From CAZXCQ01 sp964639275 (GTDB lineage: Bacteria > Desulfobacterota > DSM-4660 > Desulfatiglandales > Desulfatiglandaceae), in NCBI GenBank assembly GCA_964639275.1, contig CAZXCQ010000206.1, positions 1-11,279 on the forward strand: DNA of 11,279 bases. The letters are read 5' to 3'. Made by a program: the position numbers and the translations under genes. The notes below the pieces were generated by a model that searched no databases, had not been told where the DNA came from, and was given only the letters and a program-made list of their open reading frames with translations. Shown piece by piece: positions 5,468 through 11,279 of the stretch; the stretch's first letter is position 1, and the number at the start of each line of letters is the position of its first letter.

Positions 5468-6535
5468 TTATCTTCCATAAAACAGTCTGGGGGGCCTCAG
5501 CTGATGCCACACCTCATCGCAGAGATCAAGCTCCTCTCCGGATAGGGTGATTTCAGTGGCCGCCATATTCTGTTCCAGTTGTTCAATGGTTGTTGCCCCG
5601 CAGACCACCGAGGTGATTGTCTTATTGCTCAACACCCATGCAAGGGCAAATTCGGACAGAGTCTTGTTGTGATCCTCGGCGATCTGTTTTAGCCTTTCAA
5701 CCGCTGAGAAGTTGGCCTCGGTCCAGTACGGCTGATTGTAACGATAACCGAGATGGGCCAGGCTAAAGCGGGCCCCCTCAATAGGGTCTCTATCCTTCTC
5801 ATACTTGCCGGAGAGAAAGCCGGCGGCCATGGGGCTAAATACGCATACCCCCACCCCCTCCTCCGCGCACAGCGGAAGCAGTTCGTATTCGATGTCACGG
5901 GTAAGCAGGTTGTAGGGAGGCTGGATACAATCCCATCGGGCAAGGTTGCGCTTATCGCTTGTCCACAACGCCTTGCACAGCTGGTAGGCGCGGAAGTTGG
6001 AACATCCCAGATACCGCACCTTTCCCTGACGGACCAGATCATCCATGGTCCGGATGGTCTCTTCCAGAGGAGTGCTGTAATCCGGCATGTGGGCATAGTA
6101 GAGATCGAGATAATCGGTTTGGAGTCGCCCCAGGCTCCCTTCCACCGCCTGCATAAGGTGCTTGCGCGAAAGCCCCATATCATTGGGACCGACTCCGTCG
6201 CCGGCAGGCCATGGGTGAAATTGTCTTGGCCGTGCCAGGTCAATGGGGCCATAATCCTTCTGTTCTCCATACTTTTTGTCCTGTTTCCGGATATGACCGC
6301 CCTTTGATGCAATGACAAGCGAATCCCGCTTTCCCTTGATAGCCTTTGCGACGATCTCTTCGGTAACCCCATTTACGTACATGTCAGCGGTATCAATAAA
6401 GTTGACACCGGCATCCAGGGCCCTGTCAATGATCCAAAGTGACGCATCCTCATCCACTTGACGTCCAAAGGTCATGGTACCCAGGCAAAAGGCAGAAACC
6501 TTCAGTCCTGTCCTTCCCATCTTCCTGTATTCCAT
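5468..6535 (-). CDS. Aldo/keto reductase with an extra loop after the catalytic lysine
   Basis: A 355-residue NADPH-dependent oxidoreductase of the aldo/keto reductase superfamily, (beta/alpha)8 barrel. The catalytic tetrad is complete: D48 and Y53 in F-I-D-T-A-D-M-Y, K78 in I-A-S-K-G-G, and H149 in L-Y-Y-A-H-M-P-D. The N-terminus (Y-R-K-M-G-R-T-G-L-K-V-S) and the later G-K-V-R-Y-L-G-C-S-N-F motif are typical of the YajO/Tas-like bacterial group. Between K78 and the G-P-N-D-x-G-L-S-R-K-H motif at 116-126 there is an extended stretch rich in charged and aromatic residues (81-115). Common relatives have a much shorter link there. The substrate is unknown; such enzymes reduce aldehydes, ketones or sugars. 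The ATG is preceded on the coding strand by GGGGGGTG, a usable ribosome binding site. It is a single-gene unit, divergent from lapA and convergent with the acetyltransferase. Confidence 0.9.
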   Translation of the reverse strand: MEYRKMGRTGLKVSAFCLGTMTFGRQVDEDASLWIIDRALDAGVNFIDTADMYVNGVTEEIVAKAIKGKRDSLVIASKGGHIRKQDKKYGEQKDYGPIDLARPRQFHPWPAGDGVGPNDMGLSRKHLMQAVEGSLGRLQTDYLDLYYAHMPDYSTPLEETIRTMDDLVRQGKVRYLGCSNFRAYQLCKALWTSDKRNLARWDCIQPPYNLLTRDIEYELLPLCAEEGVGVCVFSPMAAGFLSGKYEKDRDPIEGARFSLAHLGYRYNQPYWTEANFSAVERLKQIAEDHNKTLSEFALAWVLSNKTITSVVCGATTIEQLEQNMAATEITLSGEELDLCDEVWHQLRPPRLFYGR

Positions 6536-6590
6536 TATTCACCCCCCACGGGTTCTCAAAAAGCTAATTGTGCGTATCAATTTAGGTATC

Positions 6591-6651
6591 TTGAAAACTG
6601 GCACTCACGCAGGGCAATGGGGGTTCGGAATCCCCATACCCCAGTTTTCAA
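6591..6651. repeat. Nested inverted repeat: perfect 11-bp outer stem, 8-bp inner hairpin
   Basis: TTGAAAACTGG (6591-6601) is the exact reverse complement of CCAGTTTTCAA (6641-6651). Inside, TGGGGGTT (6618-6625) pairs with AATCCCCA (6629-6636), with one G-T pair and a CGG loop. The whole 61-bp unit could extrude as a cruciform or fold as RNA on either strand. No T-run follows on either strand, so it is not an ordinary terminator. It may be a repeat-family element or a small RNA. Confidence 0.55.
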
Positions 6652-6763
6652 ACGGCTAAAGTGTTACATTTGTGCAAATTCATGGACGAGGGAGTATATG
6701 ATTGCTATCCCCCTGTGTCAAATCATAAAAAACACCTTACTGCAATTCAAATTCATTTACCCC

Positions 6764-6792
6764 TAGACAGTATCCCCTACTAAAGCTATACT
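6764..6792 (+). promoter_or_regulatory. Sigma70-type promoter for the lapA-like gene, with overlapping dyad
   Basis: TAGACA (6764-6769) and TATACT (6787-6792) are separated by an ideal 17 bp. GACAGTAT at the -35 side and ATACTCTGTC at the -10 side (6788-6797) form an imperfect inverted repeat around the spacer, which could be a regulator site. The transcript would have a leader of about 110 nt containing the hairpin near 6810-6841. Confidence 0.6.
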
Positions 6793-6908
6793 CTGTCGGC
6801 TCAATTGACCCTTCCTCCTTATCCCTCAAGGGAGGGAAGGAAAACGAGGGCTATAATGATTGAAGCTCTTCGCGGCAGGGTACAGAGATTTCCAGAAAGG
6901 AGACTCCC

Positions 6909-7112
6909 ATGACCAAAAAGGTTATCTTTTTTGTTCTTTTGGCCTTTATTCTTGTTTTTGTGATTCAAAATACGCAGATGGTCGATTTTCAGATTCTCCT
7001 CTGGCGGGTGTCCATGTCCAGGGCCTTGCTCCTGCTTGTCTCTTTTGGAATAGGCCTTATTGTGGGACTGCTGTCAAAAAGACCAAGGTCTAAGAGAAAC
7101 AAGAAGGCATGA
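6909..7112 (+). CDS. lapA-like: LapA-domain (DUF1049) small inner-membrane protein
   Basis: A 67-residue protein with two predicted membrane helices: residues 5-19 (V-I-F-F-V-L-L-A-F-I-L-V-F-V-I) and 39-55 (A-L-L-L-L-V-S-F-G-I-G-L-I-V-G-L-L). The linker Q-N-T-Q-M-V-D-F-Q-I-L-L-W and the second-helix F-G-I-G-L-I-V-G pattern are the signature of the LapA/YciS domain. The C-terminus is strongly basic (S-K-R-P-R-S-K-R-N-K-K-A) and expected in the cytoplasm. In E. coli, LapA works with LapB (YciM) at the inner membrane to control LpxC turnover and lipopolysaccharide assembly. This protein lacks the longer C-terminal tail of E. coli LapA, and no lapB follows, so the exact role is inferred. AAGGAG just upstream gives good start support. 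The next gene, a second small membrane protein, lies 75 bp downstream and is probably in the same transcript. Confidence 0.85.
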   Translation: MTKKVIFFVLLAFILVFVIQNTQMVDFQILLWRVSMSRALLLLVSFGIGLIVGLLSKRPRSKRNKKA

Positions 7113-7187
7113 TAAGCCAGCCGAAGATATTTCCCCTGGGACCCGGCGGTGAGTTTTGACTATCTTTCATTTTGAGGAGGTGTTGAA

Positions 7188-7463
7188 ATGATGAGTGAAA
7201 AAACCGTGGTTAAGGGGGGCTTTAGATCGACCCTTGCCCTGATCATCTCGATCATTGCCCTGATCCTGGCATTTATGGTTTATAACAGGACCGGAGGCAA
7301 AGCAGACCTAAAGGGCCAGATCAACGATCTTCAGGACAAGCTTACCACACTGAAAAAGGAGACTGCCCAAAGGATAAACAGGGTGGGAAAAGAGACTGCC
7401 AGGGCCCTTGACAAGATGGGGATAGAAATCAGGAGGGTGGAACCCAAGAAAACAGGAGATTGA
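7188..7463 (+). CDS. Small single-pass membrane protein with cytoplasmic or periplasmic coiled coil
   Basis: A 91-residue protein I do not recognise by name. A short polar N-terminus (residues 1-14) is followed by one hydrophobic helix (about 15-32: T-L-A-L-I-I-S-I-I-A-L-I-L-A-F-M-V-Y). A charged helical region with heptad-like spacing (about 38-80) comes next: L-K-G-Q-I-N-D-L-Q-D-K-L-T-T-L-K-K-E, then R-I-N-R-V. It has the look of a membrane-anchored coiled-coil or scaffold protein. GAGGAGGTG at 7174-7182 is an excellent ribosome binding site; either ATG (7188 or 7191) is possible. The gene follows the lapA-like gene and may be co-transcribed, which would suggest a shared envelope role, but that is only context. 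It has no signal-peptidase site. Confidence 0.7.
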   Translation: MMSEKTVVKGGFRSTLALIISIIALILAFMVYNRTGGKADLKGQINDLQDKLTTLKKETAQRINRVGKETARALDKMGIEIRRVEPKKTGD

Positions 7464-7561
7464 TTTTCCCTGGGTTACGGGGGAAAAAGGCGAGGAGGGT
7501 CATCAAAGTGGAGCAAAAGGCAAAGGGTTCAGGGAAGGAAGCCTCTCCGTGTCGTTTGGCC

Positions 7562-7590
7562 TTGACAGACAATCGGGATAATAGTATTAA
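7562..7590 (+). promoter_or_regulatory. Sigma70-type promoter upstream of the 46-residue basic protein
   Basis: A perfect TTGACA (7562-7567) is followed after 17 bp by TATTAA (7585-7590). The downstream DNA to 7690 is A/T-rich and non-coding, giving a leader of about 108 nt before the ATG at 7705. This promoter may also serve the thiolase gene. Confidence 0.55.
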
Positions 7591-7650
7591 GTAAAATTTT
7601 AAATCTGGCTTTCATAAATTCGGGGAATCAATATAAGTCCAATTAATTAT

Positions 7651-7680
7651 TCAACAATTCTGTCTTTAGAGATTGTTTGA
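7651..7680 (+). promoter_or_regulatory. Leader hairpin before the 46-residue gene
   Basis: TCAACAATTCT (7651-7661) can pair with AGAGATTGTTTGA (7668-7680) over 11 base pairs with two single-base bulges and a 6-nt loop. It ends 10 nt before the AAGGAG ribosome binding site at 7691-7696. It could influence translation or mRNA stability. Confidence 0.35.
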
Positions 7681-7704
7681 GATCAAAGTTAAGGAGATCC
7701 AACA

Positions 7705-7845
7705 ATGGCTTCCAACAGAAAGAAGACAAAAAGGATTCGTGCCAACAAAAAGAGGCCCAATAAGGCCAACCTGAAGGCGAACCTCCGGCGTATTCAAAAG
7801 AATGCCGAAACCCTGAGAGAGCTGGCCGCCAATGAAGAGGCATAA
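7705..7845 (+). CDS. Very basic 46-residue protein
   Basis: A 46-residue protein with good start support: AAGGAG at 7691-7696, 8 nt before the ATG. Its N-terminal half is dominated by Lys and Arg (N-R-K-K-T-K-R-I-R-A-N-K-K-R-P-N-K). Its C-terminal half is a likely amphipathic helix (A-N-L-R-R-I-Q-K-N-A-E-T-L-R-E-L-A) ending in acidic residues. The strongly basic segment suggests binding to RNA, the ribosome or DNA. I recognise no named domain, and I have only an impression of similar short proteins in related anaerobes. A promoter at 7562-7590 and a leader hairpin precede it. The thiolase ATG lies 76 bp downstream with no terminator in between, so the two may share a transcript. Codon usage and the ribosome binding site make a chance ORF unlikely. 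Confidence 0.7.
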   Translation: MASNRKKTKRIRANKKRPNKANLKANLRRIQKNAETLRELAANEEA

Positions 7846-7921
7846 TAGCCTTGAGCCAGCCCACAATCAGTAGCGAATTCATGTCCGTCAAGACGCAAGG
7901 GGCGGCCACCCAGGAGATATC

Positions 7922-9175
7922 ATGAAAGAAGTTGTTATTGTTTCAGGATGCAGGACAGCGATCGGGGCATTTGGGGGAACCTTGAGGGACCTGAACGCCG
8001 CCGTGATCGGAAGCGTTGCCATGAAAGAGGCCATAAAGCGGGCCGGGGTTGAGCCTGGCCTGATCGGTGATGTTCGTTTCGGCTGTTGTATGGAACCTGT
8101 TGATGCCCTCAACGTGGCACGCGTTTCGGCCCTCATGGCAGGTATCCCCGAGCATGTCACCGCCGTCACCATCAATCGGGTCTGCATATCAGGGATGGAG
8201 GCGGTGATTTCCGGAATGGCCATGATCCAGGCTGGCATGGCCGATATCATCTTGGCCGGCGGGGTCGAACATATGTCTGGAGTCCCATACACGGTCCCTG
8301 GGGCTCGATGGGGATGCAGGCTCCAGGACGAGGTCTTTGTGGATGCCATGATCCACGCCCTCTACTGTGGCTCTCACCTTATCCCGCACCCCGAAGACGG
8401 ACCCGTAAAGGAAGGAATGCCCCTCGATCTCTTTCGGGGAAAACCTTACATCATGGGACACACCGCTGAGTTCGTGGCCCAGCTCCACAACCTCAGCCGC
8501 GAAGAAATGGACGAGGTGGCCCTGAGGAGTCACAACAACGCCGAGAGGGCCACGGTGGAAGGTGACTTTAGGGAAGAAATCGTACCGATCGAGGTCCCGC
8601 AAAAGAAGAACAAACCTCCGGTTATCTTCGAAAGAGATGAACACTTCCGCCCCGGGCTCACCCTTGATCAGTTGACCAGGCTTGCCCCCAGCTTTGTACC
8701 CAAAACCGGCAAAGTGACGGCAGGGAATTCCTCGGGGATCAACGATGGTTCAAGCGCCATGATCATCATGTCCGCAGAAAAGGCCAAGGAACTGGGCATT
8801 CAGCCCATTGCGCGGATACGGGCGGTAGGACGCGGGGCCTGCCACCCCTCTGTCATGGGTCTCAGCCCTGTTCCGGCTGTCAGAAACCTGCTGGAGAAAA
8901 ACGCGGATTTGAAGTTGGAAGACTTCGAACTCATCGAGGTCAACGAGGCATTTGCCGCCCAATACCTGGGGGTTGAAAAGGAATTGGGGCTCAACAGGGA
9001 GATAACCAATGTAAACGGCTCCGGCATCGGACTGGGTCATCCCGTAGGGTCAACCGGGTGCCGTATTATGGTCACCCTCCTCTATGCCATGAAAAAACGG
9101 GGGGCCGGTCTGGGCCTTGCAACCCTTTGCGGCGGCGGGGGTGTCTCCATGGCCTGCGCCCTGGAGATGCTATAG
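7922..9175 (+). CDS. Thiolase (acetyl-CoA C-acyltransferase family)
   Basis: A 417-residue degradative/biosynthetic-type thiolase. All four fingerprints are present: the nucleophile C88 in N-R-V-C-I-S-G-M-E-A-V, N341-E-A-F-A, the catalytic H373 in G-L-G-H-P-V-G-S-T-G, and the acid/base C403 in T-L-C-G-G-G-G. It should therefore be active in cleaving 3-ketoacyl-CoA or condensing acyl-CoA units. It is about 25 residues longer than the well-known 392-residue Zoogloea enzyme. Most of the extra length is a loop of about 21 residues between V-D-A-M-I and the M-G-H-T-A-E motif (residues about 145-175). The usual H-M-G motif there reads I-M-G. AGGAG before the ATG supports the start. No other beta-oxidation gene is adjacent; the small basic ORF lies upstream and recO converges downstream. 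Substrate chain length cannot be read from sequence. Confidence 0.92.
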   Translation: MKEVVIVSGCRTAIGAFGGTLRDLNAAVIGSVAMKEAIKRAGVEPGLIGDVRFGCCMEPVDALNVARVSALMAGIPEHVTAVTINRVCISGMEAVISGMAMIQAGMADIILAGGVEHMSGVPYTVPGARWGCRLQDEVFVDAMIHALYCGSHLIPHPEDGPVKEGMPLDLFRGKPYIMGHTAEFVAQLHNLSREEMDEVALRSHNNAERATVEGDFREEIVPIEVPQKKNKPPVIFERDEHFRPGLTLDQLTRLAPSFVPKTGKVTAGNSSGINDGSSAMIIMSAEKAKELGIQPIARIRAVGRGACHPSVMGLSPVPAVRNLLEKNADLKLEDFELIEVNEAFAAQYLGVEKELGLNREITNVNGSGIGLGHPVGSTGCRIMVTLLYAMKKRGAGLGLATLCGGGGVSMACALEML

Positions 9176-9248
9176 AAAAGGGTTCCGGGCTTAATCCGCA
9201 TGGCCTAAGGTCCAAGGTCTAAATCTCCACCTTACGCCCCGGGCCTGT

Positions 9249-9989
9249 TCACAAATACCGGGCACTTTTCAATCTCTGGCCTATCCGATATTCGATATGG
9301 AGCCTGTTCACGGGCTTGATCTCTTCGATCATTTCGTCTGTCAGCCCCAGGGACTCGACCTCCCGCAGCCCGGATGACTGCATCACCCTCAAAGCCCTGA
9401 CACTCCCGGGACTAAACCGTGGTGTGAGTTTGGACTCCTGTCTGCACCCCAGACAGGCAATTGCCCCTTTTCGCGGGTCAAAAACGGCATCTCCCCGGCC
9501 GGTGTAAGGCCTCCCACAGCCAAAACACCGTTCCAGATCAATCCGATATCCTCCAAGCGACATGGCCCTTGCCTCAAAAAAGATGCGGAGCATATCCCCT
9601 CTCTTGCCCTCGCTTATGGCAACAAAAGACTCCTTTAACAACTCAAACATCTTCTCGTCCACGACGGCCAGGGGGAACAGGATTTCAGTAAGCTCGGTCA
9701 TATAGCTCGCCAGGGACAAAGAGGAAAAACCGGACCTGAGCCCCGGAAATGCATGGATCAGTTTGCCTGAATGGAGGAAGTGGAGTTCCCCTTTCCTTTT
9801 GACACCATATTCCAGATTTGTCAGGCAGAAGAGGTCCAGGCAATTGGAAAAGCGCCTCTTGCTTCTCCGTGCCCCCTTGGCCACACCCTTTAGCCGACCT
9901 TTGTCTGCGGTAAAAAACCCGATCAAGAGATCCGATTCGCCAAACTCCTTGACCCGCAGGATAATGGCCGGGGAAACATGGGTGTTCAT
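9249..9989 (-). CDS. recO: DNA repair protein RecO
   Basis: A 246-residue RecO, the usual length. The N-terminal OB-fold begins with A-I-I-L-R-V-K-E-F-G-E-S-D-L-L (8-22) and continues with F-F-T-A-D-K-G-R-L-K-G-V-A-K-G-A-R-R-S-K (25-44), the characteristic basic motif. A helical middle part follows. The zinc finger C155-F-G-C158 ... C179-L-G-C182 is complete. RecO works in the RecFOR pathway: it loads RecA onto SSB-coated single-stranded DNA and anneals complementary strands. The ATG overlaps the stop of the acyltransferase gene by 4 nt (ATGA), so translation is coupled. It is the last gene of the minus-strand group and converges on the thiolase. No clear terminator is visible in the 73-bp gap. 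Confidence 0.95.
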   Translation of the reverse strand: MNTHVSPAIILRVKEFGESDLLIGFFTADKGRLKGVAKGARRSKRRFSNCLDLFCLTNLEYGVKRKGELHFLHSGKLIHAFPGLRSGFSSLSLASYMTELTEILFPLAVVDEKMFELLKESFVAISEGKRGDMLRIFFEARAMSLGGYRIDLERCFGCGRPYTGRGDAVFDPRKGAIACLGCRQESKLTPRFSPGSVRALRVMQSSGLREVESLGLTDEMIEEIKPVNRLHIEYRIGQRLKSARYL

Positions 9990-10693
9990 TGCCAGTCTCT
10001 AAGGATCCTCTCTGCCCTGTCGTGGGCCTTGTGGAGGGCCTCTTCCACACTGAGCCGGTACTGTTCCATCTTATTGGTATCGGACGTCTTTGAAAAAAAA
10101 AGGGGGGGATCCACCAAGATCACCTGGCGGGCAAAGGGGAGAGGCAGATACACCTGGTTCCACGTTTTTCTAAACACAAATTTGCGCGAGACGGAGACGC
10201 CCACCGGAAAGAGCGGCACACCCGTTTTTTGTGCCAGCTGGACAATCCCCATCTTGCAGACCCCCCGAGGGCCACGGGGGCCATCCACCGCCAGGACAAC
10301 GCTGTGGCCACTCCGTAGGGTCTTGATCAGGGCCAGCAACCCTCCCACAGCACCCCAGCTCGAAGAGCCACGGGTGACCCGATAGCCCAGGGTACGTGTC
10401 GCCTTGGCCATTATCTCGCCATCGCGCGACCGGCTCACCAACAGGGTGACCCCGGTAGGCCCAAAATGTGTGATAAGGGCCATCTCGTCACCGTGCCAGT
10501 GGGCAGCAGCGAATCTGGAAAAACGTGTTGTCTGCTCTAGTCCAACAACCCGGAGCCGAACCAGACGAGACCAAAAACGCAAGACCTTGGCCGCCCAAAC
10601 GGGCCAACGATCTTCAAACCACCATTTATAAAAACCAGGTATCAATTTGGCTTTCCTGTAACATTTCAATAAGCAGGGCAAAAGGTGTGGCAC
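9986..10693 (-). CDS. DUF374 lysophospholipid acyltransferase-like protein
   Basis: A 235-residue protein of the LPLAT-like DUF374 family. Features are the A-A-H-W-H-G-D-E-M-A-L motif (63-73), with H67 as the probable catalytic histidine; S-R-S-R-D-G-E-I-M-A (87-96); G-S-S-S-W-G-A (109-115); and V-D-G-P-R-G-P-R-G (136-144) with G-V-P-L-F-P-V-G-V (158-166) downstream. Relatives are predicted to acylate lipid or lipid A-like acceptors at the inner membrane face, but few have been assayed. The start is GTG at 10693, 11 nt after the ABC-transporter stop and without a good ribosome binding site, which suggests translation coupled to the upstream gene. A start further in cannot be excluded. The 3' third contains adjacent homopolymers (C7 then T9 on the coding strand). 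The 4-nt overlap with recO marks an operon. Confidence 0.85.
   Translation of the reverse strand: MPHLLPCLLKCYRKAKLIPGFYKWWFEDRWPVWAAKVLRFWSRLVRLRVVGLEQTTRFSRFAAAHWHGDEMALITHFGPTGVTLLVSRSRDGEIMAKATRTLGYRVTRGSSSWGAVGGLLALIKTLRSGHSVVLAVDGPRGPRGVCKMGIVQLAQKTGVPLFPVGVSVSRKFVFRKTWNQVYLPLPFARQVILVDPPLFFSKTSDTNKMEQYRLSVEEALHKAHDRAERILRDWQ
10093..10108 (-). repeat. Adjacent homopolymer tracts, C7 then T9, inside the acyltransferase gene
   Basis: On + the sequence is nine A (10093-10101) followed by seven G (10102-10108). On the coding strand this encodes P196-P197-L198-F199-F200-S201. Such runs are prone to polymerase slippage, which would shift the frame about 35 residues before the end. Whether this happens in vivo is unknown. 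Confidence 0.8.
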
Positions 10694-10704
10694 CGAGGGA
10701 GTGT

Positions 10705-11279
10705 CTATAATACCTCGATAGCATCGCCGGGGCAGGAGACCCTCACATCATCCCCCACACAGAGATGCCGATCCACCACCTCCCTTCTTGACAAAAGGAT
10801 GTTGAGCGGCACCCCGATATCGACTATTGCTCTCACCCCGTCGTGTTCGTAGGTCAACTGTATCAGTCTTCCATCAAACATATCTTCTTCAGGCCCCGGA
10901 TCTTGATCAGTAGAAATCATGATCTTCATGGGATCGATTGAGAGTTTCACGGCTCCTGTCTTGTCTGTTATTACCGGGAGATTGATCTTGTCCTGGATCT
11001 GACAGGATCGATTCTTATCTCCATCAATGGATATTCTTCCGTTGAATATGTTTTGAAAGCTTTGAGGGGCTATTTTCCCTTCAAAAAGCGAAATCACCCT
11101 GTGAGAAAGCCTTGAGGCCTGGGCAAGATTATGGGTCGTGAATACGATTGAAATCCCTTTCTGGCTGTTTATTGTCCTGATTATGTTTTCTATGGCAATC
11201 TGGCTTTCTGCGTCAACACTTGAGGTAGGTTCATCAAAGAGCATCACCTTGGGAGAACAGACAAGGGCCTGGGCAATGG
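10705..11279 (-). CDS. Molybdate/tungstate-type ABC transporter ATPase, C-terminal part
   Basis: The gene runs off the right edge; the visible part is the C-terminal 191 residues. It begins within the helix after the ABC signature (I-A-Q-A-L-V-C-S-P-K). It contains Walker B (V-M-L-F-D-E-P), the D-loop (S-S-V-D-A-E-S) and the switch His (F-T-T-H-N-L-A-Q-A). After the ATPase domain comes N-I-F-N-G-R-I, then V-K-L-S-I-D-P-M-K-I-M-I-S and a TOBE-like tail (G-R-L-I-Q-L-T-Y-E to V-G-D-D-V-R-V-S-C). A C-terminal TOBE domain after such a linker is typical of oxyanion importers: tungstate (TupC/WtpC) or molybdate (ModC). I favour tungstate/molybdate over sulfate on the overall shape, but the permease and binding protein, expected upstream and off the window, would decide. 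The stop lies 11 nt before the acyltransferase GTG, so the genes form one operon. Confidence 0.82.
   Translation of the reverse strand, partial: IAQALVCSPKVMLFDEPTSSVDAESQIAIENIIRTINSQKGISIVFTTHNLAQASRLSHRVISLFEGKIAPQSFQNIFNGRISIDGDKNRSCQIQDKINLPVITDKTGAVKLSIDPMKIMISTDQDPGPEEDMFDGRLIQLTYEHDGVRAIVDIGVPLNILLSRREVVDRHLCVGDDVRVSCPGDAIEVL

Larger units (their letters stand above)
6536..6908. other. 373-bp divergent gap with nested inverted repeat, promoter and leader hairpin
   Basis: The gap separates the divergent aldo/keto reductase (-) and lapA-like (+) genes. It contains a nested inverted repeat (6591-6651), a sigma70-type promoter pointing right (6764-6792), and a purine/pyrimidine inverted repeat: CCTTCCTCC (6810-6818) against GGGAGGGAAGG (6831-6841). 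The open frames here lack ribosome binding sites and family similarity and look like chance. No clear promoter was seen for the reductase. Confidence 0.6.

Noticed and set aside
5689..6372. Long overlapping frames inside the reductase gene, including a 184-codon frame on the opposite strand
   Set aside because: They are shadows of the reductase codon pattern, without ribosome binding sites or family motifs.
6618..6640. tRNA T-arm-like sequence (GGGGGTTCGGAATCCCC)
   Set aside because: The loop has nine rather than seven bases when the stem is placed as in a T-arm, and no acceptor, D or anticodon arms can be drawn around it.
6458..6766. 102-codon frame across the divergent gap
   Set aside because: It starts inside the reductase gene, crosses the nested inverted repeat, and has no recognisable protein features.
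7464..7487. Terminator after the coiled-coil membrane protein (TTTTCCC ... GGGAAAA)
   Set aside because: A 7-bp stem with a 10-nt loop is present, but it is followed by purines, not a T-run, so it does not meet intrinsic-terminator criteria.
7577..7582. GATAAT as the -10 box of the promoter beginning at 7562
   Set aside because: Only 9 bp from the -35 box; TATTAA at 7585-7590 has the proper 17-bp spacing.
9243..9311. Direct repeat GCCTGTTCAC at 9243-9252 and 9302-9311
   Set aside because: Ten bases, one copy in recO coding sequence; too short and without other signs of duplication.

Overview
The window reads as a piece of a bacterial chromosome, most likely a strictly anaerobic member of the Desulfobacterota (Deltaproteobacteria). 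The evidence is indirect: a molybdate/tungstate-type ABC ATPase, a degradative-type thiolase, a LapA-domain protein, a DUF374 acyltransferase next to recO, and cyclase-TolB-TPR and toxin-antitoxin genes of kinds common in that group. No rRNA, tRNA, CRISPR array or intact insertion sequence is visible, so the taxonomic placement is inference.

Region 1 (1-5408, all genes on +) looks accessory. It opens with the 3' end of a small antitoxin-like gene. A complete vapBC toxin-antitoxin pair follows, with a near-consensus promoter and repeated operator-like motifs. Next comes a 385-bp gap holding a MITE-like inverted-repeat element and three consecutive small hairpins. Then come a cytosolic class III adenylate cyclase fused to a TolB-like domain and a TPR tail, an orphan CopG/BrnA-type antitoxin, a stand-alone PLP-dependent aminotransferase and a GNAT acetyltransferase. 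These genes are by eye more A/T-rich than those to the right. The gaps carry notable inverted repeats: one spans the cyclase stop codon, and another upstream of the aminotransferase can fold in two mutually exclusive ways.

Region 2 (5468-9175) holds an aldo/keto reductase on -, then, in the + direction, a lapA-like gene and a second small membrane protein with a coiled coil. These are followed by a very basic 46-residue protein with its own promoter and a structured leader, and by a thiolase. A nested inverted repeat and a good sigma70-type promoter lie in the gap between the divergent reductase and lapA genes.

Region 3 (9249-11279, all on -) is a compact operon: the end of a molybdate/tungstate ABC-transporter ATPase, a DUF374 lysophospholipid acyltransferase-like protein, and recO. 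The last two overlap by 4 nt. It converges on the thiolase gene.

I found no clearly new multi-gene system. The best leads are the switch-like leader before the aminotransferase, the 46-residue basic protein, the nested inverted repeat at 6591-6651, the hairpin cluster before the cyclase, and the adjacent homopolymer tracts in the acyltransferase gene.
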